The translations under genes were made by a program, and so were the position numbers. 64,000 nucleotides of DNA. Origin: Wyeomyia smithii (lineage: Eukaryota; Arthropoda; Insecta; Diptera; Culicidae). The stretch is from positions 195,074,857 through 195,138,856 of the forward strand of contig NC_073695.1 of the NCBI RefSeq assembly GCF_029784165.1, read 5' to 3'. The notes beneath the pieces were generated by a model. It worked only from the letters and a program-made list of their open reading frames with translations. It was not told the DNA's origin and ran no database searches. Positions 44,093-55,751 of this stretch are shown piece after piece (position 1 is the stretch's first letter; each line of letters starts with the position of its first letter).

Positions 44093-44299
44093 CAAATGAG
44101 CCGTTGCGGAACAGAGTGGTCTAAAGACCATTTTTTTCGAAAATGAGTTTTTTGCATAAACCGCATCTACTCAAGAAGCTGAAGTTGGGAGATTAAGAAA
44201 ATTTCGGAAAATCGAATTTTAAAGCTGATTTATTCTGTGTTGAAAATTCGTCCGAAACAGAATGGCCGTTTTGTTTCGGAACAGAGTGGTCTATGTACA

Positions 44300-44530
44300 T
44301 AAATCGATGTAATACTATCATGTAACACGTAACATGTAGCCTATTACATGTGATAAGGAACATGTCACTTGTTTTGTACATGTCACACGTAATATGTAAC
44401 AGGTTACACGTAATGTAACACGAAAAATGTAACATGTAAAATATTATGTAATATGTAATATCTTGTGTTACATGTAACGTAACACGTGGCATCTTACATG
44501 TGAAATGCTATATGTATCATATAACATGTG
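44300..44530. repeat. Palindromic ACATGT/ACACGT array
   Basis: About 25 near-repeats of 8-11 bases built on 'gtaacatgtaac', 'acacgtaacatgta' and 'tacatgtgata'. Each unit is itself nearly palindromic (ACATGT), so either strand can fold. No coding meaning. Confidence 0.85.
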
Positions 44531-44619
44531 ACACTAGCCATTTAATACGATTTACCGTCATTGGCTTTGTCATTTAACGGGTTTGTATACAAAGACCATA
44601 GAGATGGTCGGGTTTGATG

Positions 44620-45020
44620 TTTCTCAAACCCGTACCCGACCCGAACCCGAATTTTTTTTTCGGTCGAAACCCGAGCCCGACCCGAACCCGAAACTTCTTT
44701 TTCGTTCAAACCCGAACCCGAAAATTTTGTTTCTTTGAAACCCGAACCCGACCCGAACCCGAAATTGTGAAACCCGAACCCGACCCGAACCCGAGATTTC
44801 ATAGATTTTATAGTCGGGTTTCGGGTTTTCATACCCAAACCCGACCTGAACCCGACATTTTCAAACCCGAACCCGACCCGAACCCAATAATATTTTTTTC
44901 CCAAAACCCGAACCCGACCCGTACCCGACATTTTCGAAAATTTTCAAACCCGAACCCGACCCGAACCCGTCGGGTACGGGTCGGGCTCGGATTTCAGGTT
45001 TGAAAACCCGAAACCCGATC
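44620..45020. repeat. CCCGAACCCGACCCGAACCC array with spacer words
   Basis: Clusters of CCCGAACCCGACCCGAACCC are separated by short A/T-rich spacers of 8-20 bases ('ttttttttcggtcgaa', 'ttttgtttctttgaaa' and others). There are about nine clusters, and the last (44968-44995) is inverted (GGGTACGGGTCGGGCTCGG). The array encodes Pro/Asn/Asp repeats in one direction and Gly/Arg/Val in the other; these are not genes. C-rich and G-rich strands could form i-motif or quadruplex structures. Confidence 0.9.
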
Positions 45021-45065
45021 TTCTCTATTAGACCACTCTGTTCCGAAACGATTCGAGGATCCCAG

Positions 45066-45199
<134 letters not shown>

Positions 45200-45599
45200 G
45201 TCAAAGTGGTCTATGTACATTGGTGAGATAAAATCAACGATTTCGCAAAGAAACTGTTAATTTCATGTATCCCAATGTTAAACCACTATCTAACCTTTAT
45301 ATTAGAACATTTTGTTTGAAAGAATCCGTTGAACAGAATTTTATTCAGAGATTTTTCGAAAATTGCTTCTCCTGAACAATTTGCTCGATGGCACATAGAC
45401 CACTCTGGTTCGCAACGGCTCAAATGTCAGCAAGTCGACACCATGTGCGTCGGTTAGCCTATATATGAAGCTAAAACTGACACCAACACCAATACACAGA
45501 CTGCACATGATGCGTAACTACACAACGATGAAAGGTTGTATTAGAATATATCGAACGCCCTGTACTACGTCTTAGATACATTTATTAGCGATCCAGCTC

Positions 45600-46385
45600 C
45601 TGAAGGTCAGAAGCCAAAATTCTACTCGTTCACCAAGATCAAGTATCATACCATCTTTGCTTTCCATTGCCACACTCAGGGGCTCACCTTTCCATTAACT
45701 AATACTCGTTCATGAACTGCTCAGTTTCTTGTAGAGCTTCCTTAGTTCTGTGATTGTCCACGGTCTACCATCACCATTTTGCATTATTGCAGTATTTTCG
45801 TTCGTTCGACTAACTATTTTCTAATCTTCTCTCCGAAACTCTTAAGAGAGGATTTTGAACGTGGGCATTTTCTGAGATGGATGGTCAAGATTATTGTTAT
45901 GGTGCTCACGATAGTGGAGTCATCATGGCATCAGCATCAGATGGCATCCGATCTGACGTGCTAAAAAGTTCTTCTTTGTTCAGTGGACAGTGGTGTACAA
46001 GACGCGGTGAACCATGAAATACTAAATTTTGAGGTCTCGACATCTTGGGCCAGCAGTTACATGCAAATGTAGGGCCTGCGGTTATATGAAAAGTGGATTT
46101 CCTCAAGGAAGTAATTCAGGATCATTTCTGTTCACGTCTCTCTTCTTCACAGGCAGTTTTATCACGTGCTACCAACAACAAAAAAGCTGTGTGATTTCTT
46201 ATCGGTGTTTAAGGAATCTTGTTCTGTTCAACAGTTCCGTAAACGGCACTTCTCTACATCGTTTCAAGTTGATCTAGGACCTAGGCATTCTGTTGGATAA
46301 CCAACTGTTGGTCAACCGCCAATTTGGCCTGATTTCAAAAACTGCTGCTGATTTCACCAACCCACTGTGGCTTAATTGGTAAGAT
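45600..46385 (+). pseudogene. Jockey/CR1-type LINE reverse transcriptase relic
   Basis: Contains SGFPQGSNSGSFLFTSLF (46085-46140), equivalent to the motif B sequence SGVPQGSNLGPLLFTLFI, and after frame breaks LGILLDNQLLVNRQFGLI (about 46275-46330), the DLGVLLDSKL block that follows motif C. Then SKTAADFTNPLWL. Motif C itself is decayed. Upstream to 45.6 kb the sequence is compatible but not readable. Confidence 0.65.
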
Positions 46386-46740
46386 TTTTTTTTGGGAATA
46401 ATCGCCTCGTTGTGGATTTTCACAATCAGACCGGATCGAAGCAGCGCAGACCTGCCTCCTTATAAAGACCGGTGCAATGTGCATCAACTGACATTATAAT
46501 AATAGATTAGATTATGATACATACATGTCACTTACTCTCACTGGTGAAATTACTAGTCATATGAAATGCGGAATACAGTATACTTCCAGACAATTTCACA
46601 ATAGATCCTGAGGTTTTGTTTTTAAGCACATGAAAGTTTGTGCTGTTTAATACAATTTAACATGTTCGAAAAAGTTCATGATAACATAGGGAAAAAAACT
46701 CATTGGAACCTTAAAGCATTTACATAAAGCGCTTCACAAA
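46386..46740. other. AT-rich stretch without a gene
   Basis: Starts with TGGCTTAATTGG at 46369-46380, a chance A-box-like word, but no B box follows. Nothing else. Confidence 0.4.
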
Positions 46741-47040
46741 TGATTGCATTGGAATGCAATAACCCCGCATAACATCCTCGAATTCCGTTCAGCTGCGATT
46801 TTATGAATTTTGCCATACACTCATTTCCAAGCTAGACAACATCACACTGCATGGTTTTTATTATCAATTACACCACACCAGTGGTGGCCGCGCGGTCATA
46901 GCGTACCGGGGGCACCACACGAGAACCTACCGACACATGCAGTGGCATTTATCGCGTTGCCATCGCCGATCGTCGTCCAATTTCATGCTCCAAGAGGTGC
47001 GAAGGAAACTATCAGTTGTTGATAATCATTGAGTTGTGAC
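46741..47040. other. Short GC-richer island, function unknown
   Basis: Balanced composition around 46880-46990, bounded by AT-rich DNA, with no repeat partner in the window and no coding domain. Could be a regulatory island. Confidence 0.25.
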
Positions 47041-48560
47041 CGCAAACATCGGGTGGTAATTGGGGCCAAGATCTATGTTACATAGTGCTCATTGGTTCCA
47101 GCCGTGTGTTTCAATGGTTGTTAGTTGATATTACCGCTATCCCGGTTGAATACTATAAAAGTCGAAATCAAATCCATGAAATTTAATCGCATTCATAAGA
47201 TTCTAAGGTGAAATTTCGTTAATGAGTACACCTCATGTTCTGCTTCATGTTTTATTACTTCTAATAGATTTGTCTTGTATAGCTTTCTAGCTTTTAACTG
47301 TCGGGCTCCATGAACCTGAAAGCTTATCGTTCCAAAGCACGAACCGATCAATACACAGGTTAACTCATCTCTTCATTTGTTACTCGACGTTCGTTTTGAG
47401 GAAACAATCTGACCGAAATTGTGATTGCATGACTAATAATGCCCTCCAAAGAAGCAAAATTCGATTCGAGAGTGACTCAGTTGTGGAGCTTCCAATTCGG
47501 TTCAGACATGATTGGGGTTTTTCGCTGGCAGCGAATGAATCTCTTAGGTCATATCAAAGCTTTAGCTCGATATCAGGTAACGGGCTTCACAGTCGTACCC
47601 GGCATATGTGAGAACTACGGGAGAGAAATTAGTTTTCGACGCTAGCTACAGAATGACAGTTATCTCAATAAATGATTTATTTATCATGGTCGCTTTTATT
47701 TAGAGACACCGAGGTTGTCGCGGGTAATTGAGACCCAACATTGAAGCATTGATGCACATCGCCGTTATCTCAGTATGTTTTATGGTAGTAATATTTCAAT
47801 ATTATTCAAGGAATAATAGCCTCGGATTATGTAATCAAATGTTATTAGGCCTTATTAGGTATGAAAGCCTCCCACATTAAATGTATCATCAAAAAACTAT
47901 ATTACCTCTTTTTGTACTGATTATTTTATATACTTAAGAACTAGACATAATTTTCTACAAATCTAAATCTGTAGCTTTGTCATATATAATATATGAATGA
48001 AAAAAATCGTAATAAGCTCTATATGCATATAGTTTTCAACTTTTTTGTTGTTGCACAACTTGAACTAAGCTCTCTTTATTCAAGTTTATGACATGTTATT
48101 AAACGAAAGATTATCAAAACCATAACCTATTTACATAATTTATTTTTGCGAAGACCAATCAATGAATAATCCAGTACTGAATCTAGGCTTTAAACTGATC
48201 TTCACACTATAATAGCTTTTATTTGTTGATTCAAATTCGTCAAAAAAATCCTAATTATTTACTGCTAACAATACATTAAAAGTTGATGTTTTTCTAGTTT
48301 CTCTTAGGACTCAACATTAAGTCGGCCAGATTCCATATCGTTTAGTTACGCTTGCAACAAGCTCGGTTGATCCAAAGTAACTTGAGCAATCCAATCAAAC
48401 TATTATGTTTTGTTATTATATTCAATTTTCATAATTATTGATTTCACGATAATTGACCACCAACGATATCATATTCTATCATTTCCTACTTTTCAAGCGT
48501 GATTCATTCAATGAATCCATTCATAGCATAATGATCGCACACGCTTAGCCGAGATGACCT
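47041..48560. other. AT-rich stretch without a gene
   Basis: No domain or element end seen. 47.9-48.5 kb is particularly AT-rich. Confidence 0.5.
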
Positions 48561-49260
48561 CGCAACGCTAGTTGCCGGTTTCACTGTCCTTTTAATCAAG
48601 ACAGCCACCGCCGCCGCTCGTCAAGGGCACCATTAACCTACATCCGCTGACCATGAACGGCAAATAAAACCAGGCGTGTACCGTACTGGTCTAGTACGAA
48701 CACAGCGCGTCTAATCGAATGCAAGACGGCTCATGCCGACAGAGGAGCTGATGCCTTACCGATCTGAACAAGCGCACCATCCGTCCATCGCACGTGCATT
48801 CGGAACGACGTTGAGTGCTGTGCTGGGTAGTCAAAGTGGGCTGGGCAGCTCCCACTTAGTAATCGGTGGAGAGAAAAGAAACCGCATCGTATGTGGCCGA
48901 AAACACCTCAATCGCTGTCGGATCGACTATTCGTAGCAAAACAAAAAAAAACTTTCTTCGTTTTTTTTTTTCGTACAAACATTTCATGCACACAAAGCAA
49001 CCGCAAGTCAAGATGAGGAAAACGAAAAGATTAAGATTAAAAGAAACAACTAACCACGATCGATGTACGGCCAAGGGAAGCCGAGTAAACACGTGAAACC
49101 GAAGAGGAACTGCAGAACATATGCACATAAGATAACACAAATGAAAACAAGTACATACATTCATTCGTCGAATTTCCCGTCTGTCTGCACTGGTAGCCTT
49201 ATCTTAGTGCACATATCCACAGCTGCATTACCAACCACGACTGACAGTGATGGAAGCTGA
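48561..49260. other. GC-richer island, function unknown
   Basis: 48.56-48.93 kb is GC-balanced and looks single-copy ('cagccaccgccgccgctcgt' near 48602), with a 67-codon plus frame at 48733-48933 without a domain. From 48.94 kb on it is purine-rich. A leader or promoter is possible but no Inr/DPE pair is seen. Confidence 0.25.
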
Positions 49261-50180
49261 TGAAAACCGAAAACAATTGGTTTTTGCGGGCCCTTCGTGC
49301 GGAAATGTTGCAGCAGCTTTTTTGTGATAATAATGCAATCGTCCGCTTCCGAGACTACGCTTATCACCGGATGATTAAAGCTTTTACCCGAACCATTCAA
49401 TTAGGAGGGCTGCTGTTTGTTTTTTTTTTCATACACACAACTGGTTGCCGATGATAGAAATCGGAAAAGTTTATATCGGTAAACGGGTTTGTTGGTTCAT
49501 CTGGGACGTTTTATCTATCTGTTCGGTTACCAATTTGGCCTTATTCATGCTTGTTTTGCATACGACTGGTACAACTCTAGCAAGTGCGATCAAGTATGAA
49601 TGTTTTGAACTAGTTTTGTAAAGTATGAAAATGACAATTTTCACAGTAAATGGATTTTATCAACAACAATTATTATTAAGCGCACAAATATTGTGATTAT
49701 TCCATAAAAACATCAACACTTGAAAAAGAAGGCGACAGTTTATTTTAACTGTATTGTATGAAAGAGAATTATTTCATATTTCGTGGTTAATTCTACAAAC
49801 AGACCAAAGGGGCACCAATGGGAAATCCATTATCTCCGTTTTCTATGTGAGCTTCTCATAGTAAATATAAAAAATATATATATTAGAGAAAAGAAACCTG
49901 AAGGTATGTGGAGGATTAGTTTTGTATTTTGACCCTGAAAAGAAGGTCTTATTCTGGCATTAAATTGATGCATGAATTTTATATCATTCAAAATGCAAGG
50001 TTGTGTTAAATATATTTTTTTTTCTTCACAAATTGTGTTAAATATTTAATAATGAGTGATCATTACGGTGTTAAAAATCGATACATAATAAATAACAGAA
50101 TTCAGTTTTTTACAAAAACTAGAACGGATTCGCACTATTTAAAAAAAAAGAGGGCAATGTCACTAAAAGCGAGAAGTCAA
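49261..50180. other. AT-rich stretch without a gene
   Basis: No recognisable feature. An oligo(A) stretch at 50141-50149 lies just before the Penelope-like fragment. Confidence 0.45.
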
Positions 50181-50181
50181 A

Positions 50182-50764
50182 TTGACGCAGACTTTTTTTC
50201 TAGAATTAGAAGGGGCGGATCTTGAAACTTTCTTCATATCCCTTAATAACACTCATAGAGACATGAATTTCACAATAGATAAAGAACAAAATAACAGACT
50301 CCCTTTCCTAGATGTCGTTATAATCAGAAAGTCGACGGACTTTAAATTTGAGATTTTTAAGGAAACCCACGAATACAAAACGGGCGATACCTAACACTTG
50401 AAATTATTCCTTTCTGCACTTAATGACATTTTTTCACCATATGATCCATCGTATGAAAACTTCACCTCTCAGTATTGTATCCAAACAAAAGAAATTGAAA
50501 TATATTCTCGAAATTGACATACTAAATGGCTATAAGAAAAGTTTCATCCAATCCATTTTGAGAAAAAAGAAGCGAGCCCAGTTTAGAAAACTGTTTACAA
50601 CACCCACCCCAATAACGAAAGATATGAAAAGGGTAGCTGTTGAATATGACGTTGCCTTGACACGTGCACTTTTTTCATAATTTAAAGAATTTGGGATCGA
50701 TATTGCCTACACTAGTAGGAATACCCAATTCAAAACAATATTGGGATCTACTAAAGATTTTATT
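50182..50764 (+). pseudogene. Penelope-like element, RT fragment
   Basis: Reads LETFFISLNNTHRDMNFTID, NNRLPFLDVVIIRK (the hallmark LPFLDV block of Penelope-like RTs) and FEIFKETHEYKTGDT (counterpart of the KPTHTxRY block). After a frameshift it continues with SPYDPS, LKYILEIDILNGYKKSFI and FKEFGIDIAYTSRNTQFKTI with LGSTKD, the region before the GIY-YIG endonuclease. The catalytic core before LETFF and the endonuclease are missing. It ends at about 50764, where jockey sequence begins. Confidence 0.82.
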
Positions 50765-50765
50765 G

Positions 50766-51065
50766 ATTAAAAGAAATTCTAAACTTTGTTTAAAAAATAA
50801 CCTTTTGATTTACAAACTAATTTTTAGACCACCAATGCTTTATGCTGTACCGATCAGGTCAAGTTGTTATTTGTCAAGGAAGAAACGGCTTCAAAGCATT
50901 CAGAATAAAGTTCTGAAAATGATTCTGAAACGTCTTCCTTGGTTTCGTACACTCGAATTACATAGACCGCATGACGTTGGACTACGGTATATTTAACAAA
51001 TAGTAGACGGAATTTTAACTCTTGTATTTTCTGCAATTTTATCTAACAGCGCATTTCTAAATGCT
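50766..51065 (+). pseudogene. Jockey-clade LINE, C-terminus and 3' end
   Basis: RNSKLCLKNNLLIYKLIFRP, PPMLYAVPI and KRLQSIQNKVLKMILKRLPW are the C-terminal region of jockey/Juan-type RTs (LxNKLxxYKxxxRP...YAxPxW... QxxQNKxLKxI). The 3' untranslated part (50964-51064) also occurs at 10845-10960. It is joined directly to Penelope sequence on the left, so it is a 5'-truncated insertion. Confidence 0.82.
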
Positions 51066-51084
51066 GAGGCGTTAAAGCGTTATA

Positions 51085-51315
51085 AATAACAATATATACT
51101 AAATATAAACGCTGTCACTCCAGAAAAACCTTTCTTTATAGCTGCACTACCAAGACAATTATTTAATTTAGCGAATAGGGTGAAATTTTTCTATCTTAGC
51201 AAAGAGCAAACTCAACGGGACTATCAGAAATTGGAAACCAGAGCGATTCAAGCGGAAATTCTAAGATTGTTTGACATTAAACCGATCAAACTTATGTTAA
51301 GTTGGCTCCAGCCCA
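51085..51315 (+). pseudogene. Coding-like fragment of unknown retroelement
   Basis: The plus-strand frame reads PEKPFFIAALPRQLFNLANR, VKFFYLSKEQTQRDYQKLET and RAIQAEILRLFDI before a stop. The frame is amphipathic and coding-like but I cannot name it. It may be the remainder of the Penelope-like element interrupted by the jockey insertion. Confidence 0.35.
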
Positions 51316-51699
51316 GCATATAACTTTATGTATTTAAAAAAATCACGTTTATTTAAATAGCCTAAAAAAGCAGGAACTCAATTACACGCTTTTTGCGTAG
51401 TTGTAATCAAGGTTTTGGCGAGTGACAGGAAAATATATTACTTCTTTAATTATGACTCAAAGCATTTCTAAATGTTTTGTTATTTTTCACGATAGAGACA
51501 AGTTTGTTTTTTTCTCTTTGTGTGCAAGAAACTAGAACAATTCCGCGCACCGAGAAACAAAAACTAACCACACTATAGCTATCCATACATACGAACAAAT
51601 AAGACATTTATTTCGATGGTGTGTGCTTTTGTAAGCTTCGCATATTTGCCATCACCAGCTTTCTGCTGCTTCAGAAAGAACCGTTCGCTTTGCCAGCCA

Positions 51700-52930
51700 G
51701 CGCAAGAATGAGAAATCCAATTCGATGGCTTGCGTATGATAACGGTACAGTTTAGAAATGAAAATGATGGAGTGAAATTTATATCGAGGTTTCGTCAGTA
51801 ATTTGGAAAGTGGAAGGAGTATAGAAGAATAGGGAATGGCGAGGAAAGTAAAACAACAACAAATCGTTTACAAAGTCAGATCGGTTGTATCCGTTTGTGT
51901 CGGCTGTGCTTGGGAAGAGAGGTAGTGATTAGTTGTTAGGTATGATTTAGACAATCGATGTTATTTACCAATTTTTCAATAGCGTATCTCAAACAATAGG
52001 TTGTTTTTGAGCTTGAGCTTGATTGATCACTACCGGTTGCCACTTCGTTACTGACCAGGATCGACCCGGAATTGCACATAGAATTTATCAATTATTGCTC
52101 GAGATTTAGCTATTCGATGTGCATCTCCTCCAATGATCCCGGTATGCTGATCAGTACCGACGACTACTGGTCCAGAACGTAGATCATAGGAAGGAAGGAA
52201 AGAAAAGTTAGTTCGACACTTGTTGCTACTAGAGGCCGGATATACTCCTGCACACTCCACAAGCATCACGGGTATGGGGGAGATTTGTGTTAGTTTTTTA
52301 TGTCACGTTTCTTTTTTCGAAATTTCTTCATGTAAGTATCGTGGCTCTAATTCCATTGATTGCGAGAGAGCGACGACGCGCGCGTTCGTCAACCTAATCC
52401 AACTCCAACACCGGAGACGTACATATGTTCTCGCAAGCTATTTCGTTATGAAGGGTATGTGTATCGTGGTTCTAGCGATGCGAAAGCGATGTTTTTTCGG
52501 AAGCATATAAATGTTCTCTACCTCTAGGTGAGAAAGCAAACGGATTCGGACCAAGTGAAGGGATGACGGTGGTGGTAGTGAGGAGCCTGAGAATGAACCC
52601 ATGCTTAAGTCCTTTGATCATTAAAAATGGCCTGCTTCCAACAAGATTCTAACTCACGATCATCTGCTCATTAGAGCGGACTCTGTAACCTTGCGACTTC
52701 CAGTTCCCTTTCAAACAATAGGTTGTTTTTGTTACATAAATTTAACCGTAAAAAAATTTTGATCGGTTGATGCCAAAACCTCTATATTCTGAAAAGAAAT
52801 GCACTATTTATTTATAAGCACTAAAAACCTGACCGCTTTTCCTTGGTTTTCCCTGGTTGAATTACTTGATTTTCAAATTCAGGTGCCTAACTTCGAGATA
52901 GACGTTAGTCTAACGTCAAAAAATCATTTA
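51700..52930 (+). repeat. Second copy of the 11.5-13.06 kb locus, with SINE inserted
   Basis: From 'cggtacagtttagaaatgaa' (near the array block at 12289) through 'gcttgggaagagaggtagtg' to 'gacgttagtctaacgtcaaa', in the same order as 12280-13060. The tandem array seen at 11.0-12.7 kb is absent here. The copy is cut by a 701-base insertion at 52010-52710. Confidence 0.8.
52010..52710 (-). mobile_element. SINE-type retroinsertion with 21-base target duplication
   Basis: Flanked by TCAAACAATAGGTTGTTTTT plus G at 51989-52009 and 52711-52731, a perfect 21-base duplication, typical of LINE-driven insertion. In minus orientation its head (52640-52710) is tRNA-like, with a degenerate B box (AGTTAGAATCT) in a short stem, and its tail is a short tandem of AGCTTG units (plus 52010-52021). 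About 700 bases is long for a SINE, so it may be composite. The homologous locus at 12.86 kb is the empty site. Confidence 0.85.
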
Positions 52931-53154
52931 TTTGTTGATCTTACAAGGCCAGTTGATGTTCAATATAATACCGGATAAAAAGTTGATCGCATCTCTGTAC
53001 TACCCCAACAGAGAACATTAAGGCACTCTGGCAACATCACGTTTGCGCTAAAAATAAAATTCATTCGGATGATGGCGATAAATTTAATAAGACAGGTAAT
53101 CGAGTTTTGATAATTTTATAATGTAAAGTAATTCTAATGGTTTACTTGGCAAAT

Positions 53155-54245
53155 AATACTACGCCTTGCGAGCGGCCTTCCGGCAGTTAACCGGAACATT
53201 CTCCATAGCGGATGAAAACGTGCGTGTAGGCATGTTTTTAAGTTCTTTCTTAGTTTTATTTATCAATTCCTCCTCGGTTTTCGCGAAAAAATTGTTGAAG
53301 TAGATCTTACGCTTCGGGTTTGCACAGAAATCCTCGGTGGGATGCAACTTGCGAACGTTGAGCGGGCTCGCCGACTTAGATACCACATCGATATTCAGCC
53401 GTTCCATCTACACCAGATCCGGCCTTATGGTATTTCTTGATGGACAGCTTGGTGGGGGGGGGGGGGGGTTGGGTTGTAATGACGGTCCTTACAAAAAAAA
53501 AAAAAAAAAAGAATTTATATGAACGTTTGTCCACGGGGGTAGGGGAGGGGGGGGGGTGCTAGGGGTAAATATCGTCAAAAATCTGTCCACGTGGTATGTG
53601 GATGGTCCCCAGGCACTTCGTACTATAAATTTCCCCGTCCACGGCCAGTCTGGAGAGAAAAAAGAGCGGCTTTGACAGCCCCTTCTTGGGGAACTTAGCA
53701 TGTGACATATGAACATCACCTCGGGGGGAGTAAAATACCAAGTGCCCTGCCAGTCTTTGCCATTCAGGGTGAGATAGGTCTCGTCATCCATCACCACCGT
53801 CATGTCGCGATTCGCCGGAAAAATCGACTTGACCATTTTATTCATCCGCTGCCGCTGCGTCATTGCCTGCAGCGCCGAGACCAGTGGACGGAGCCATGTT
53901 CGCTAGGTACCTTTTCACTGTTTGGCCGGTTGGACCGACCTCCCGGACAAGCGCACGCAGCAATGTAGCACGTTTTCCCTCGGTCTCCCTCTTCAGCATC
54001 CTTTGGAGCTTTTAGTCGCTTGTGGGCCATTCGGAACCGGGCTTTCATTCGATGCTCGTATTGGTGCCCAATAGTACCAAGATATTGTAGTTGCCGGAAC
54101 AAGCTTATCCGGCCTCTACAAGGTGTCGCACGATGTCGTTCTTTGAACGTGCACACTTCTGAACGGAGTAACTTCACTGTTTTCGCCACCACGCTTAGAG
54201 TTCGACTGATAGAGTTGTCAATTTTTTCTGCTGACTCTCAGGTTA
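53155..54245 (-). pseudogene. Tc1/mariner transposase relic
   Basis: The minus-strand pieces, in order, are a helix-turn-helix region (54192-53860, frameshifted), MTQRQRMNKMVKSIFPANRD and VVMDDETYLTLNG (first catalytic Asp), GTWYFTPPEVMF, a deleted or scrambled centre with KKYHKAGSG, then MERLNIDVVSKSASPLNVRK, LHPTEDFCANPKRKIYFNNF and LINKTKKELKNMPTRTF to the end at 53159. The second catalytic Asp is lost; the third carboxylate is in HPTED. The family resembles the DD37E/DD39D-like mosquito transposons. Confidence 0.8.
53450..53560. repeat. Homopolymer cluster: G14, A18, G-rich
   Basis: A run of about 14 G interrupted once (53451-53467), an A run of about 18 (53493-53510) and a further G-rich stretch (53535-53556), all inside the centre of the transposase relic. 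They replace the region expected to hold the second catalytic Asp. The G runs could form a quadruplex on the plus strand. Confidence 0.9.
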
Positions 54246-54444
54246 CTATGATTGATGCTGCATGGGTAGTTTCGTCAGTGCGTGTAAACCCATCAAAAAT
54301 CGGCAATTTTTGTCCTACAGCCACTGCTACTCGCTGCTGTTTAAATATGTCCAACGTTTGCATCATCCACTAGTAAATTGATATGTTTGAGCAGAAACGT
54401 ATACCTAGTCACCAGGAATGCCCCAAAAGCGCATTCCTGGTGAC

Positions 54445-54780
54445 TAGGTATAATATTTTGTCGACCGTGTTAGAGAAAGCAAGCATTAAGTGATCAATCA
54501 GAGGCAGAAATCCCGTTTTTAAACTAGGCTTGATAATTTTCTGACTAAGAATAGTGCGAATAACAAAATTACAATTCTTTTGCATTTGATTGTTCATTCG
54601 AAATTTATTTAAAATTTATCGACATTTAAAATTGGACAATTTTTCTCCCCTTTCCCTTTTTCAGATTTTTACTTACACCCTTTTTTGGCCGAACTCCCTG
54701 AGAGACGTAGTTCTACGTCAAATCTGGCATTTGTTGGCTTTAGAGTTCCATAAAACTCAAAATGTTATATTGAGCGAACG
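54445..54780 (+). repeat. Interspersed repeat X, copy 3
   Basis: Same orientation and order as 26545-26905: 'taatattttgtcgaccgtgt', 'ttgataattttctgac', 'aaaattacaattctt', 'ccgaactccctgagagacgt'. A short inverted pair ('gcattcctggtgactaggta' at 54433 and its inverse at 54402-54421) lies at its left edge. Confidence 0.75.
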
Positions 54781-55107
54781 CTGAACGGAATCACAAGAAG
54801 GCTGGTAGAGATGTTTTTAAGTAATAGAATTAATCTGACGCGGCATGATACAATTTAAATTTATTTGATTATAGATTAAAAGAGGATGGCTTTTTTTTTT
54901 AAACTACATGAGTAAGAGTTATTCCATACGAAGTGTCCGAACCACTTGGACATGATGTTCATGGGTTTAACTTAAAGTATGGGGAGTTAATCCTGATATT
55001 GGTGTTGAATGCTTTATTATCCTATTTTGTAATATTCATATCTCTGAAGCTGTTATTTCCAAAATAAAGAGACGGATGATTTTTGAAGGAAATGGAAACT
55101 ATGTTGC
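54781..55107. other. AT-rich stretch without a gene
   Basis: No feature recognised. Confidence 0.5.
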
Positions 55108-55110
55108 TAA

Positions 55111-55748
55111 TTACGGGAGTCACTTCACGGTGAAATCAGAGTGAAGTGAATAAAGTCTTATTACGTGACTCACGTAAGTGAGACAAACGTCGCAAAGTGA
55201 CATCTGCCATGAAATCTGGGTTATTATGAGTGTCATACGAGTTAAGTGGAAACGGATAAAGCGACGTTTCGCGTGGAATTATTCCACGACCATTTTGAAC
55301 GGTGAAATGATTTCACATAGATAGGGAAGTTTAAAAATCGATTGATTTGTAATCTAGTGATAATATATATGAGATTTATTTTCCAGTAACAAGGCTAATC
55401 TTTTTTTTTCTTGAAAAAAATCGACTCTCTGGGACAAATTTTTGAGCTGCGGCCAATGGAACGTAAAGAAAAATATTACCTTCGAATTTTGTTTAGCGGT
55501 AGGGCCTCAAAAGTTTCCTCTTGTCGAAAAATGTCCTCATACAAAATTTCAGCTCAATCGACATTCCGGGACTTGAGCTGGGAAAGTCGCTCATTTCACT
55601 TGTCCTATTCTCTTTTTCACTTCACTGTCAATCTCACTTCACGGAGGTGATTTTTGTCACCTCACTTGAGGTGGAATCGGGAAAAGGGCTCAAAACGTGA
55701 AGTGAGCGTGAAAGTGAAATATATTTCACCGTGAAGTGACTCCCGTAA
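55111..55748. mobile_element. PIF/Harbinger-like MITE, 638 bases, TAA duplication
   Basis: Terminal inverted repeats TTACGGGAGTCACTTCACGG with 'tgaaat' (26 of 26 bases inverted at 55723-55748), flanked by TAA on both sides (55108-55110, 55749-55751). A three-base TWA duplication is characteristic of PIF/Harbinger. Subterminal regions repeat 'tcacttcac/gtgaagtga' about ten times in both orientations, probable transposase-binding sites. No transposase frame. Confidence 0.88.
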
Positions 55749-55751
55749 TAA

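Noticed and set aside
46369..46440. A-box-like word TGGCTTAATTGG suggesting a tRNA gene
   Set aside because: No B box at the right distance and no cloverleaf can be drawn.
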